Part shown: positions 8,069-17,031 of the stretch, piece after piece
Position numbering within the stretch: the first letter of the stretch is position 1
Layout of the letters: every line of letters begins with the position of its first letter
NCBI RefSeq assembly: GCF_000411295.1
Contig: NZ_KE150421.1
Span: 2,007,451 to 2,071,450 of the forward strand
Direction of reading: 5' to 3'
DNA length: 64,000 nt
DNA from: Paenisporosarcina sp. HGH0030
GTDB taxonomy: Bacteria > Bacillota > Bacilli > Bacillales_A > Planococcaceae
Notes under the pieces: generated by a model
Told to the model about the DNA's origin: nothing
Seen by the model: only the letters and a program-made list of their open reading frames with translations
Database searches by the model: none
Program-made: the position numbers and the translations under genes

Positions 8069-9091
8069 CTAATTTTTACGGTACTTTTTAAGAGCCACAA
8101 TATTAAGCAGTATAAATACAATTGCAAAACCAAGAAGTACCAATACGTCCAATTTCACGTCACTTAAACCATACCCTTTATACATTATACTCTTTAACGC
8201 GTCTGCACCATACGAAATCGGCATCACTTTAGATAAACCTTGTAGCCATTCAGGCATTTCATCGACCGGAATAATTCCCGTAAAAAACACTTGAGGCACA
8301 ATCACTAGAGGGATAAATTGAATCATTTGGAATTCAGAAGATGCAAATGATGAAAGTAGAATCCCCAAACTTAGTGCAACGAGCGCAATTAATCCATTTA
8401 TCACAAGTACATGCCAAATTGAACCGACCAAAACCATGTCCAAAACATTTACGGCATACGTAACGACGATAATCGTTTGTATGATGGCAAATAATCCATA
8501 CCCTATCAAATAGCCAAAGACAATTTCCCACCTTTGAATCGGGGTAGATAATAACCGTTCGAGTGTTCCTGTCATTCTTTCGCGTAGCAGACCTATTCCC
8601 GAAATTAAAAATACGAAGAAAAACACAAAAAACCCAACTAAAATAGGGCTTAATACGTCAAAGAAAGAAGTGTTTTCACTTCCATATACATATTTCGTTT
8701 CTATTTCTGACGTTCCAGCTAAATTGCCTAACAAAACTTGTTGAATTTTTGCTCTCAACATTTTCGAACGGGAAGGATCTGTATTTTCAACTGTCAATGT
8801 CATTGTATCCCCATTAACAACAAGGTACCCATCCAATTCATTATCTATGATTGTTTTCTTTATATCATTTGTCTTTGGAAAAGAGATCAACTCTATCTCA
8901 TTACTCTTCCATTGCTCTATCATTTCGCTGGATACACCTTCTACACCTAGCCTGGAAGGTACATCATTGCTAGTAAACAAAAAATGCATAAGCGTTAAAA
9001 TTAGTAATGGTGCCATAAACAGGAGAGCCAGTGTCCGTTTATCACGAGCTAGCTGTAATACAATTCGGTTAACGAGGGCCCTGATGCGCAT
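8069..9091 (-). CDS. ABC-2 type exporter permease
   Basis: 340 residues. One helix near the N-terminus (about 22-42), a roughly 130-residue extracytoplasmic segment, then five helices from about residue 150 onward, the usual ABC-2 layout. RERMTGTLERLLSTPIQRWE is the classic ABC-2 coupling segment. The start overlaps the ATPase stop by 23 nt, indicating translational coupling. Together they form a two-gene export pump of the multidrug or Na+/antibiotic type; substrate not evident. Confidence 0.88.
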   Translation of the reverse strand: MRIRALVNRIVLQLARDKRTLALLFMAPLLILTLMHFLFTSNDVPSRLGVEGVSSEMIEQWKSNEIELISFPKTNDIKKTIIDNELDGYLVVNGDTMTLTVENTDPSRSKMLRAKIQQVLLGNLAGTSEIETKYVYGSENTSFFDVLSPILVGFFVFFFVFLISGIGLLRERMTGTLERLLSTPIQRWEIVFGYLIGYGLFAIIQTIIVVTYAVNVLDMVLVGSIWHVLVINGLIALVALSLGILLSSFASSEFQMIQFIPLVIVPQVFFTGIIPVDEMPEWLQGLSKVMPISYGADALKSIMYKGYGLSDVKLDVLVLLGFAIVFILLNIVALKKYRKN

Positions 9092-9809
9092 CTGATACCC
9101 CTCCCGCTTTTAAAAAGACATCTTCCAAATTACTGACTTGATAAGCCTCTTTTAATGCTTGAGGTGATCCTGTTGTAATGACTTTCCCTTCTCTTATCAT
9201 GGTGAGCTCGTCACACTTCTCTGCTTCATCCATGACATGAGTCGTTACAACAATCGTCTTTTGTTCATCATTCTTCAACCGGTCAAGTTCCTGCCAAATG
9301 GATTTTCTTAACTCTGGATCAATACCTACTGTAGGCTCATCAAGTATCAAAATCTCAGGGTTTTGAATAAGTGCGATTGCTAGGGAGAGTCGACGTTTCA
9401 TGCCACCAGAATAAGTTAAAACTTTCTTTTGAATGGCATTTTCGAGTTGAACAATGTGTGTCACATAAGCAATCCGGTCTTTTTGTTCGTTCTTATTCAT
9501 CAAAAACATGGACGCAAAAAATGACAAATTTTCTAAGCCAGTCAAATCTTGATAAAGCGCATCCGATTGTGCCATGTATCCAATTTTCTGTAGCAGTTCC
9601 AAATTCGGAACTTTTTTTGAAAGCACTTCTACGGTGCCAGTTGATGGTACCTCCATTCCCATGATGAGTTTTATTAATGTTGTTTTGCCAGAACCTGAAG
9701 GACCAATAAGGCCAAGGATTTGACCCGTATCCGCAGAAAAATTCACGTTCGACAGGATTTGATGCTTTCCGTAAGACTTGCTTACATTGGCAACATGTAA
9801 AATCGGCAT
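9069..9809 (-). CDS. ABC exporter ATPase
   Basis: 246 residues with Walker [10 protein letters not shown] (about 37), signature YSGGMKRR, Walker B ILILDEPTVGIDP and H-loop THVMDEAEKC. The TVGIDPELRKSIWQEL stretch places it in the DRA/CcmA-like exporter group that pairs with ABC-2 permeases, matching the gene it overlaps. AAGGAG lies upstream of the ATG. No immunity or regulator gene is adjacent. Confidence 0.9.
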   Translation of the reverse strand: MPILHVANVSKSYGKHQILSNVNFSADTGQILGLIGPSGSGKTTLIKLIMGMEVPSTGTVEVLSKKVPNLELLQKIGYMAQSDALYQDLTGLENLSFFASMFLMNKNEQKDRIAYVTHIVQLENAIQKKVLTYSGGMKRRLSLAIALIQNPEILILDEPTVGIDPELRKSIWQELDRLKNDEQKTIVVTTHVMDEAEKCDELTMIREGKVITTGSPQALKEAYQVSNLEDVFLKAGGVSDAHQGPR

Positions 9810-9828
9810 CCTTTACCACATCTCCTTT

Positions 9829-10503
9829 TTAACCCGTTACTTTTTCAATCAACTCTGGTGCATTATTTTTGGGAGAGTTCACTTTGTCAGACACTTCATA
9901 TGCTTCGAGCAAGCCATTTTCCAATGGAATTAAAAACGGTCTCAACTCATCCACATGATTCAAATTTGGATTTAACCACTTTTGTTCATCTTCTTGTTTA
10001 AGAATGACTGGCATCCGATCATGAAAGGATGACATTAATTCATTCGCTTCGGTTGTAAGAATGGTGCATGTGTGAACAAGGTTGCCTTTCGCGTCTTTCC
10101 ACGACTCCCATAATCCTGCCATCGCAAAGAGATCATCGTTTTTCATTTTAATGCGTATCGGAATTTTGCGTTCTTCCGTACGTTTCCATTCATAAAATGA
10201 GTCTGCGACAATTAGGCATCTTCTCTTCTTGAAAGCTTCACGAAAACTCGGTTTTTCATGTACAGTTTCCGCTCTGGCATTAATCATTTTGAAACCGATT
10301 TTCGGGTCATTTGCCCATGGCGGAACGAGCCCCCACTTTAAAAAGCCCAAGTGGTTTTTCTTACCATCATTTATCACAGAAAGAACCATTTGGGAGGGTG
10401 CAATATTGTAGCTTTCTTCATAATCTTCTTCATCAAAAGTGGCTTCACCAAAACGTTCTTCAATGATTCGAAATTCCGCAAACAAACTGTAACGTCCACA
10501 CAT
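9829..10503 (-). CDS. SRAP domain protein (HMCES/YedK) for abasic-site crosslinking
   Basis: 224 residues. The family forms a thiazolidine crosslink between Cys2 and abasic sites in single-stranded DNA and protects them. The ATG at 10503 gives MCGRYSLF, placing the catalytic Cys at position 2; the in-frame GTG at 10515 would bury it, so the start is decided by function. Other conserved elements are NIAPSQ, GLVPPWANDP, NARAETV, RRCLIVADSFYEWK (active-site Glu) and CTILTTEAN with the HDRMPVIL His. GGAAG precedes the ATG. It sits 19 nt upstream of the ABC ATPase gene and may share its transcript. Confidence 0.93.
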   Translation of the reverse strand: MCGRYSLFAEFRIIEERFGEATFDEEDYEESYNIAPSQMVLSVINDGKKNHLGFLKWGLVPPWANDPKIGFKMINARAETVHEKPSFREAFKKRRCLIVADSFYEWKRTEERKIPIRIKMKNDDLFAMAGLWESWKDAKGNLVHTCTILTTEANELMSSFHDRMPVILKQEDEQKWLNPNLNHVDELRPFLIPLENGLLEAYEVSDKVNSPKNNAPELIEKVTG

Positions 10504-10576
10504 ATTTACTTCCACGCCCTTTCTTTTAGAATCAATTCGCTACAATTAATTGATTTCCTTTATTCACACAAACAAA

Positions 10577-10611
10577 AACCGCCCTTTCTCAGCCGAGAGA
10601 TGGACGGTTTG
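10577..10611 (-). terminator. Terminator of the YvbH-like gene
   Basis: On the minus strand AAACCGTCC pairs imperfectly with GGGCGGTTTTTG, ending in a T run. Confidence 0.6.
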
Positions 10612-10624
10612 TATTGATAAAGAT

Positions 10625-11239
10625 TTATTGATTGATATACAGCTCAAATGTATCTGTAAAGTCTTTTTTTGCGTATTTGGAGCGATTTTCCTGCATCCAG
10701 TCATGTGAGAAACGAGTGATTTCTTCAAACGATTGAGCAGGCGTTACTTCATCATTTCCAATACGCCCCATCGACTGGGATGCATAAGATAAACTGTTTT
10801 CTGCAATGGCGTACTTTTTCTCGTTTTCTTTTACTTCAATGGAAATCGCAAACAACACTTTATACAAATCTTTAATTTCCGCCAAAAAGCGTTTATGGAT
10901 ATCCACTGTCATAGGGATGCTACCGATGGTAAATTTAATTTCCACGTCCAAATCAATTGTTCCGGCTGTTTCCAAGGTAACATTTGTAATCGGATGGTAC
11001 GCATAGTCATAACGTTTGAGTGTGCGTTTCTTGCTGATAGCATTTGCTCCATCCACATGAATCAGCGCTTTGTTTGTAAAACAATACTCGTCTGCTTTTG
11101 TCTTAATCAGGAAGAAGATTTCTTCACCCGATTCATGCATAAGAAAATCATCAGACTCCGTTTTATCAAAATCCGCTTTCGGTACGACAATTCCAATATC
11201 AGATAAACCAAGTGCATCTGCTGCTAATTTTTTAAACAA
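10625..11239 (-). CDS. YvbH-like protein with bacterial PH domain
   Basis: 204 residues, soluble. The N-terminal two thirds (about 1-135) has the beta-rich pattern of a bacterial PH-like domain (GEEIFFLIKTKADEYCFTNK, then KRYDYAYHPITNV), and the C-terminal 60 residues are helical, as in the YvbH oligomerisation region. The start is a TTG at 11239: GGGAGGA lies 6 nt upstream. An in-frame TTG at 11257 would be inside the leader. Biochemical role unknown; these proteins are widespread in Bacilli. Monocistronic with its own terminator. Confidence 0.8.
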   Translation of the reverse strand: MFKKLAADALGLSDIGIVVPKADFDKTESDDFLMHESGEEIFFLIKTKADEYCFTNKALIHVDGANAISKKRTLKRYDYAYHPITNVTLETAGTIDLDVEIKFTIGSIPMTVDIHKRFLAEIKDLYKVLFAISIEVKENEKKYAIAENSLSYASQSMGRIGNDEVTPAQSFEEITRFSHDWMQENRSKYAKKDFTDTFELYINQ

Positions 11240-11301
11240 GTGTATTCCTCCCGACAATCTAGACTTCTCTTATACATACGAAATAATTCGCTGAAGGTTT
11301 C

Positions 11302-11361
11302 AAAGATAAGGACCAAAGGTAATTTGGTCCTTATCTTTGCGACGAGTAACCGCAGGAGCAA
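11302..11361 (+). repeat. Hairpin plus invariant 23-nt module, copy 1
   Basis: A 16-bp perfect stem (11302-11317 with 11323-11338, loop GGTAA) is followed directly by the 23-nt sequence at 11339-11361 (GCGACGAG...GGAGCAA). The same design is found inverted at 28013-28071 with a different but self-complementary stem. Confidence 0.75.
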
Positions 11362-11455
11362 AGGTCCTTCGTAGTTTCCCACCAACAACATTATTTAACA
11401 GAGTGAACCAAAGAAAATGTGGATAACTTCGTGGATATTCGAAAATGGTGTTGGA

Positions 11456-12622
11456 TTACTTTTCTTTCATAATCCACTTATAGTAAAAGACAATCAGTAC
11501 GACGAAACCACCAAGTGCCATATACAAGTTTGCATATCCCATATACGCTACGGCAATGCCAAGCACAAAGGACCCTACTGCAATGCCTGTATCAAAAAGT
11601 GTAAAGAATGTGGCAGTTGCATAAGCACTTCTTCGGTTCGGCGATGCCTGAATGGCAAGCGTTTGGAAACTCGGCAATAACGTACCGTAACCCAAACCGA
11701 TCAACGCGCCTGCCAGTAGTAACATCCAGGCAGACGAAGCCAAACTGAGGACAAACAAGCCTGCTGCAAAAATCAGGATCGAGGGAATGATGATGATATT
11801 CGGTCCCATTGTATCAAACAGTCTTCCTGTGATAGGTCGTGAAATGAGCATTGCTGCTGCAAAGACTAGAAAGAAGTAACTGGCTGTTTCAATTAACCCG
11901 ATTGACTGTGCATATAACGAGATGAATGACATGATACTCGCATATGCAAACGAAACGAATATCCCTACAGACGAAATTGCAAGTGCCTTGCGTTCAAATA
12001 GATCAGTCCAACTCAGTTTACGCTTAGCACTAGGCTGAACTTCTTGAACTGTATCTTTAACAAAAACCCCACAAAGCCAACCAATAATCATAATCACACC
12101 AAATATCAAAAATATGGAATGATACGAAATAAGCGGTTGAAGGGTCAAGGCAATAAACGGGCCAACGACCACTGCCAAGTTCATCGACATGCCAAAGTAG
12201 CCCAGTCCTTCTCCTCTTCGCTCAGGAGGAACAATATCCGCTGCAATCGACAACGTCACTGTTGTGGCTATGCTGAATGAAACGCCATGTATAAATCGTA
12301 AAATAAGTAGTAAACTGATGTCTTCCGTCAATATATAGGAAAAGGTAGAAACTGCAAATGCAAGCATACTTAATCCCAACATGCGTTTTCTACCGAACTT
12401 CTCGAGAATCAGTCCAGAAAAAGGCCGGACGAGAATGACAGACAACAGGAAGATGGTCGTGACAAGCCCCGCTTGGGAAACGGTTCCTCCTGGCAGACCG
12501 AGAGCATACATGGGCATTAACGTTAACAATGCATAAAACACCACAAATATGAAAAAATTACTGACGGCAATGTTGATGAAACTTTTTGTCCAAATGGATG
12601 ATTTATTTGATTGCTTATTCAT
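11456..12622 (-). CDS. MFS drug/metabolite transporter
   Basis: 388 residues, about twelve hydrophobic helices. The MFS loop 2-3 motif is LEKFGRKRMLGLS and the mirrored motif after helix 8 is ISRPITGRLFDTMG. The start overlaps the marR stop by 8 nt, so pump and regulator are one translational unit, a common arrangement for inducible efflux (YwoG/YwoH in B. subtilis is a similar pair). Substrate unknown; a toxic aromatic compound that releases the MarR protein is the usual case. Confidence 0.88.
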   Translation of the reverse strand: MNKQSNKSSIWTKSFINIAVSNFFIFVVFYALLTLMPMYALGLPGGTVSQAGLVTTIFLLSVILVRPFSGLILEKFGRKRMLGLSMLAFAVSTFSYILTEDISLLLILRFIHGVSFSIATTVTLSIAADIVPPERRGEGLGYFGMSMNLAVVVGPFIALTLQPLISYHSIFLIFGVIMIIGWLCGVFVKDTVQEVQPSAKRKLSWTDLFERKALAISSVGIFVSFAYASIMSFISLYAQSIGLIETASYFFLVFAAAMLISRPITGRLFDTMGPNIIIIPSILIFAAGLFVLSLASSAWMLLLAGALIGLGYGTLLPSFQTLAIQASPNRRSAYATATFFTLFDTGIAVGSFVLGIAVAYMGYANLYMALGGFVVLIVFYYKWIMKEK

Positions 12623-13025
12623 AATCCTTACCTAATTTCTTTAACAGTCGGGTCAGTTCATTTACTTCATTGTCTGACAATGACTGCAACAATCTACCTT
12701 CAACTTCCGCAATTTTCCCTTCAATTTTTGGAATCAAATACATCGCTTCTTCTGTCAACTCGACAATTCTCTCCCTTTTGTCTTTGCCTTCCTTACGGAT
12801 GATGAAGTTCCGTTGTTCCAACTTCACCAAAGTTCTCGTTACAGTTGGAGCTTCGACATTTAAATACTGCCAAATTTCGGTCTGTGTCATGATACCGAAT
12901 CGCTTCAGGCAAAACAGAATGGACCACTGTGCGCTATATAATCCAAAATCTTTTAACGCTTCGTTTACTTCCTTATTTGACAATCGTGCTTTCTGATGCA
13001 TTTCGTGAAACACTAAATTCTTCAT
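12615..13025 (-). CDS. MarR family transcriptional regulator
   Basis: 136 residues. A winged helix lies at about 35-100 (QTEIWQYLNVEAPTVTRTLV recognition helix, then the wing RKEGKDKRERIVEL), flanked by the helices that make the MarR dimer. I chose ATG 13025, 6 nt after AAGAG; the ATG at 13031 abuts the Shine-Dalgarno. An 18-bp palindrome 18 nt upstream is the likely autoregulatory operator. It is expected to repress itself and the MFS pump that it overlaps. Confidence 0.88.
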   Translation of the reverse strand: MKNLVFHEMHQKARLSNKEVNEALKDFGLYSAQWSILFCLKRFGIMTQTEIWQYLNVEAPTVTRTLVKLEQRNFIIRKEGKDKRERIVELTEEAMYLIPKIEGKIAEVEGRLLQSLSDNEVNELTRLLKKLGKDYE

Positions 13026-13043
13026 CGTCATCTCTTTTCTGAT

Positions 13044-13061
13044 TATTTACCTAGGTAAATA
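13044..13061. promoter_or_regulatory. 18-bp palindromic operator, probably for the MarR regulator
   Basis: TATTTACCTAGGTAAATA is a perfect inverted repeat between the marR promoter region (AT-rich TATACT/TAAAAT candidates at about 13062-13082 on the minus strand) and the marR start. MarR proteins bind such 16-20 bp palindromes. Confidence 0.75.
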
Positions 13062-13106
13062 TTTTACTATTCTAGTATATAATTTTAAATAAAAAGAGTA
13101 AAGAAA

Positions 13107-13127
13107 AAACCTGCAGTTCGCAGGTTT
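13107..13127 (-). terminator. Terminator of the germination operon
   Basis: AAACCTGC pairs with GCAGGTTT; a T run follows on the minus strand, just after the gerC-type gene. Confidence 0.8.
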
Positions 13128-13145
13128 CAGCTTTAATGGCTTCAT

Positions 13146-14249
13146 TTATTTCAATGCACCAGCACTCAGAATTGTTGTTTCGGCTTTAATTTCAAATTCA
13201 GCTTTGGCCATTAATTGTTGGGTCAAATCACTGGGCCAATCTCCCTTATAACGCATACGCATAGTCTCAAACAACCCAGTAGGCTCAATCGATAATTGCC
13301 GACATTTTTCCAACAGAATTCGCACATCTTTCTCAATACTTTTACTTACCTCTTTTTCGAGATTTGCCAATTCATGATCGTTCGCCAGATTTTTCCCGCC
13401 TTCGTATTCACTTAAATTCCCTTCAAATTCCATGGTAATAAAGACCTTCGGTGAATTAAAGTTTTGATTGGTCTTAATTTTAGCTTTCGATTTAATAAAT
13501 TCCAAAGCAACTTTCTCTTTTTCATCATTATCGAGAGTGGTGGTAAGTACAGAGAGCTTCTTCTGTCCACGCAGTATTTGTATGGCCTTCCCTTCTTGTT
13601 GTGTAAACATGGTTACCATCTCTCCATCAGCAAATACAGCAATTCCTTTAATATGGATGATGCCTTCTTTATATTCGACGTAAGGGGCAATTGAATCCAG
13701 CAGTGGATTCGTTTCGTCATAGACAAAGTCATGAATCGTTGTGAACGGACTAAAGTACGTATATTGTCTTGGTTGGAATAAATTGTTGAGATAGACACTT
13801 GTATTCTGTTTATCGGGATAATCTTTCCTCAATAATTCTTCGGCCGAATCTTTAACTACAGCCACAAAAGTGTTCGATCGCACTTCCGTATCCTTATATA
13901 AAAACTCTACCATTTCTTTCATTTGACCTTTTTCAGCAAATTCTTCACTGAATAAGGCGACACGAAGTTGTTCCAAAGTAACGGCTTTATCTGCTTTGGA
14001 TGCGATTTCAACCAGCCCTTTATGGAGCATGTCTGTTTCTACTGTAATTGCTTGTGTATGCTTCATGGCTTCTGTGGCAGGCTGGGGCATGATAACGGTT
14101 ATTTTCATTTTATCCTCATCAATATAATCGAAAGCTATGACACTGATCATCCCCAATCTCTCCAGGGAGGGTTGAGAACCTTGCTCAGTAGAACAGCCAC
14201 TCAGCAAGAGAAGGAGAGAAACCACAAATAGCATCAGGTAATTTTTCAT
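13146..14249 (-). CDS. Ger(x)C family spore germination lipoprotein
   Basis: 367 residues from ATG 14249, which gives a lipoprotein signal with lipobox LSGC (Cys17); an in-frame upstream start would put charged residues before it. GAGG lies 7 nt upstream. The ATG overlaps the permease stop as ATGA. RLGMISVIAFDYIDEDKMKI and the Asp-rich C-terminal domain (VSKSIEKDVRILLEKC) match GerAC/GerBC/GerKC proteins, which sit on the outer face of the spore inner membrane as the third subunit of a germinant receptor. Order A-B-C matches gerA/gerB rather than gerK. Confidence 0.9.
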   Translation of the reverse strand: MKNYLMLFVVSLLLLLSGCSTEQGSQPSLERLGMISVIAFDYIDEDKMKITVIMPQPATEAMKHTQAITVETDMLHKGLVEIASKADKAVTLEQLRVALFSEEFAEKGQMKEMVEFLYKDTEVRSNTFVAVVKDSAEELLRKDYPDKQNTSVYLNNLFQPRQYTYFSPFTTIHDFVYDETNPLLDSIAPYVEYKEGIIHIKGIAVFADGEMVTMFTQQEGKAIQILRGQKKLSVLTTTLDNDEKEKVALEFIKSKAKIKTNQNFNSPKVFITMEFEGNLSEYEGGKNLANDHELANLEKEVSKSIEKDVRILLEKCRQLSIEPTGLFETMRMRYKGDWPSDLTQQLMAKAEFEIKAETTILSAGALK

Positions 14250-15337
14250 TTCTTCGCCTCTTTCTTCTTCCTTCTGACCAAATGCAACAGGCATAACAGG
14301 ATGGGCCATAATATCAGGCCGTAACTCACATAGAATATTTTTTCATATAATGCTTTCCTCATCAGCTGTGAAATCGGGAGATTGATTATGATATACGTCA
14401 TCACAGCCATGACATAAATATGATATTGACTGTTTTTATTGCGGACAGAGTCCATCCCTTTCTTTGCTGTCCATAAATAAGCGCCAGCCGTCGTTAAGAT
14501 TAAAAATACCCAAATGGTAATACCAAACGTATCGATTCGCTCGACAAACGCTAAGTCCACAGCCTGGAACAGTTTAAGTACAGGAAAGAGCACATGTTCA
14601 AGCTGCCATTCCGAAAAATACATAACGCCTACAATGGTGACCGCCAAATAAAAAGAGGTCGTCAGCCAAATGCCAATGGAAGCATGTTTGAAAGCTTTTT
14701 CTGGTTTACGTATATAAGGAAAATAAAACATGATCAATTCATACCCTACCAATGTGTTGTAGCCTTTTTTGGTTGCATCCCAGAATTCCGATGCCGTGAA
14801 ATTAAAAAGAGGCAATAGATGACGGATTTCTCCCTCTGCAATGCCCCATCGCAAAAAATAGATCATCCATCCCGTTAAAAAGAACGTCAGTATACAAAAC
14901 CTGGCAAGTGACTTGATGCCCCCTTTAATGATGAACACTGTCAACAAGATGAACAAAATCAAATGTCCTGTCATCAACCGCCCGGGCAAAGCAGTGCTTT
15001 GGATGAGATCCAGGTAATTTTGAATGACCGCAGCAAAAAGCACAGTGGCATACAAAATCAACAAACTATTTAATGTCTTCCCAATCCATTTTCCGAACAA
15101 TTTTTCATGAATGTCAAACAAGTCATCATCTTTGTACTGCAAGGCCAACCAAATTATGGGGATGAGTGTTGCATTTGCAACTAGTCCAAAAAGAACAGGC
15201 AACCACCATTGACCATAGCCAACGGGACTCAAAGAGTTATTCAGGGACAACAAACCCATGCCTACCATGATATTTTGCACTAGGAAAACTACGTGGTACC
15301 CATTCAACACCTTCTTTTTAGTTACATCCACATTCAA
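14246..15337 (-). CDS. GerAB/ArcD/ProY family germination permease
   Basis: 363 residues with about ten membrane helices, related to amino acid permeases. This is the B subunit, which forms the germinant-binding pocket in the receptor. GLLSLNNSLSPVGYGQWWLP in the first helices and GYELIMFYFPYIRKPEKAFK in the middle are typical. It starts 8 nt after the A subunit stop and its stop overlaps the C subunit start. The germinant cannot be predicted from sequence. Confidence 0.9.
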   Translation of the reverse strand: MNVDVTKKKVLNGYHVVFLVQNIMVGMGLLSLNNSLSPVGYGQWWLPVLFGLVANATLIPIIWLALQYKDDDLFDIHEKLFGKWIGKTLNSLLILYATVLFAAVIQNYLDLIQSTALPGRLMTGHLILFILLTVFIIKGGIKSLARFCILTFFLTGWMIYFLRWGIAEGEIRHLLPLFNFTASEFWDATKKGYNTLVGYELIMFYFPYIRKPEKAFKHASIGIWLTTSFYLAVTIVGVMYFSEWQLEHVLFPVLKLFQAVDLAFVERIDTFGITIWVFLILTTAGAYLWTAKKGMDSVRNKNSQYHIYVMAVMTYIIINLPISQLMRKALYEKIFYVSYGLILWPILLCLLHLVRRKKKEAKK

Positions 15338-15345
15338 TCACCCTT

Positions 15346-16863
15346 CTATTTTGTAGGCTTATTCACTTTCTTAGCTCTAGACATGCCTGTTCTCTTTTGG
15401 AGAAACGCCAATGGAAAACGAACAATGCTGTCTCTCAGGTCAGACCATGAGCGCGGTATCACTGGCGTCATATATGGTGTGCCGAGTGATGTTAAATTCA
15501 GTAAGTGGTTGAATAACCAGGCAAGAGCCAGCATTTGACCAAGCAAACCAAATAATCCTGCTGCCAAAATGAAAATGTATCGAACAAATCGACTGGCATT
15601 GCTCATGAGGAAATTTGGCATCAGGAATGACAATAAAGCGGAAACCGCTACAAGCACAATGAGTGTATTACTGACAAGTCCTGCTTCAACTGCTGCCGTC
15701 CCTATAACGATACCGCCTACAATACCAATTGTTTGACCAATTTTTGTAGGCATCCGCGATCCGGCTTCTCTCAGAATCTCAATTACCAATTCAATGAACA
15801 ACACTTCAATCACAGGAGGAAATGGCACTCTGCTTCTAGATTCCTGGATCATGATTAATAGTTCAAATGGAAGAATGCCTGGATGATAGGAAAGAGCCGA
15901 GATATACATAGGTGTAAGCATAATGGTAATAAAGAATCCTGTGAATCGTAATATACGCAAAAGAGTAGCTGTGGTCCACCGGTTATAAAAGTCTTCAGAT
16001 GAATTGAACATTTCGATAAATGATGAAGGACAAACCATTACAGTTTGACTATTTTCCATTGCAATAACAATTCGCCCATCAAGTAGTGAGCCGACAGCAA
16101 CATCCGGTCTGGACGTTGCACCATATTGGGGAAATGGGGAAAAGGGATTGTCTTCTACCAATTGTTTAAGCATGGTGATATCCAGAAAACCCGTGTAATC
16201 CAGCTTTTCGATGCGGTCCTGAATTCGCTGAAGGTTTTCATCATTCACAAGATGTTCAATATACATAACCGATATTTTTGTATTCGTTTCCGTCCCGATT
16301 GTATATTCTTTACTTTTCAATCCCGTTTGCTGAATTCTTCTTTTTATTAAAGATAAGTTTGTGTTCAAGGATTCTGTAAATGCATCTTGTGGTCCAATTA
16401 CGCTGGACTCCATTTCCGAGCTGGAAATGGCTCGTACTGGAGGACTGAATGTTTGAGCTTTTAAATATTGTAGTTTGTCATGATGATAGATAACCGTATT
16501 GCCATTGACAATGGACATAAGTATCTTTTGCTTATTCCAACCTTCCATTGCATCAAAAGACTTCAAGACTTCTCCCTGATCATTAACTAGCGGCAGGATG
16601 ATGGCTTTATGTAAAATCAACGGATCAATCAGCGTGCTCAAATAGACAACTGTAACAAGACCTTCTTTTGTTTGATAATCTTTGAAAACTGCATCATCAA
16701 TATCTTTGAGCTCGTCTTTAATAGATGCTAGGGAAACAGGTTTCAATTCAGGTTGTGTCGGTGTTGGTGATTGTGATTGTGATTGTGATTGTGATTGAGG
16801 TTGAGATGATAACTTGTTTTTGCTCTCTACAACCACTTGCCGTGCACGTTTCCATATTTTCAT
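15346..16863 (-). CDS. GerA family spore germination protein, A subunit
   Basis: 505 residues. The N-terminal cytosolic domain (about 45-290) contains VVYLSTLIDPLILHKAIILP and DGRIVIAMENSQTVMVCPSS; the C-terminal membrane domain has five helices with PFPPVIEVLFIELVIEILRE and GGIVIGTAAVEAGLVSN. GerA-type A subunits assemble into a nutrient-gated ion channel. The extreme N-terminus has a Ser-Gln repeat (about 21-32) encoded by a hexanucleotide microsatellite. First gene of the A-B-C operon. AGGGAAG lies before the ATG. Confidence 0.92.
   Translation of the reverse strand: MKIWKRARQVVVESKNKLSSQPQSQSQSQSQSPTPTQPELKPVSLASIKDELKDIDDAVFKDYQTKEGLVTVVYLSTLIDPLILHKAIILPLVNDQGEVLKSFDAMEGWNKQKILMSIVNGNTVIYHHDKLQYLKAQTFSPPVRAISSSEMESSVIGPQDAFTESLNTNLSLIKRRIQQTGLKSKEYTIGTETNTKISVMYIEHLVNDENLQRIQDRIEKLDYTGFLDITMLKQLVEDNPFSPFPQYGATSRPDVAVGSLLDGRIVIAMENSQTVMVCPSSFIEMFNSSEDFYNRWTTATLLRILRFTGFFITIMLTPMYISALSYHPGILPFELLIMIQESRSRVPFPPVIEVLFIELVIEILREAGSRMPTKIGQTIGIVGGIVIGTAAVEAGLVSNTLIVLVAVSALLSFLMPNFLMSNASRFVRYIFILAAGLFGLLGQMLALAWLFNHLLNLTSLGTPYMTPVIPRSWSDLRDSIVRFPLAFLQKRTGMSRAKKVNKPTK
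16767..16796. repeat. Hexanucleotide microsatellite inside the gerA-type gene
   Basis: Five perfect copies of GTGATT (plus strand), read on the coding strand as AATCAC and encoding alternating Ser and Gln. Copy-number change would alter protein length in steps of two residues without a frameshift. Confidence 0.85.
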
Positions 16864-17031
16864 CCGATCACTTCCCTTAATATTGGAGGCATTTCTATTT
16901 GATTTAAGTCTTGACTACTGAAGGAAAGTTTATTCGAAAATATGTAAGTGTTGACATATGCCGCTAACTCCCTTAAACTAACTTACATAAAGTAACCAAC
17001 TTTTTAAATGTAACCAAAAAGGAGAATGAAT

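Noticed and set aside
13464-13694. Plus-strand frames antisense to the germination operon
   Set aside because: Shadows of the gerC-type coding sequence; no start signals.
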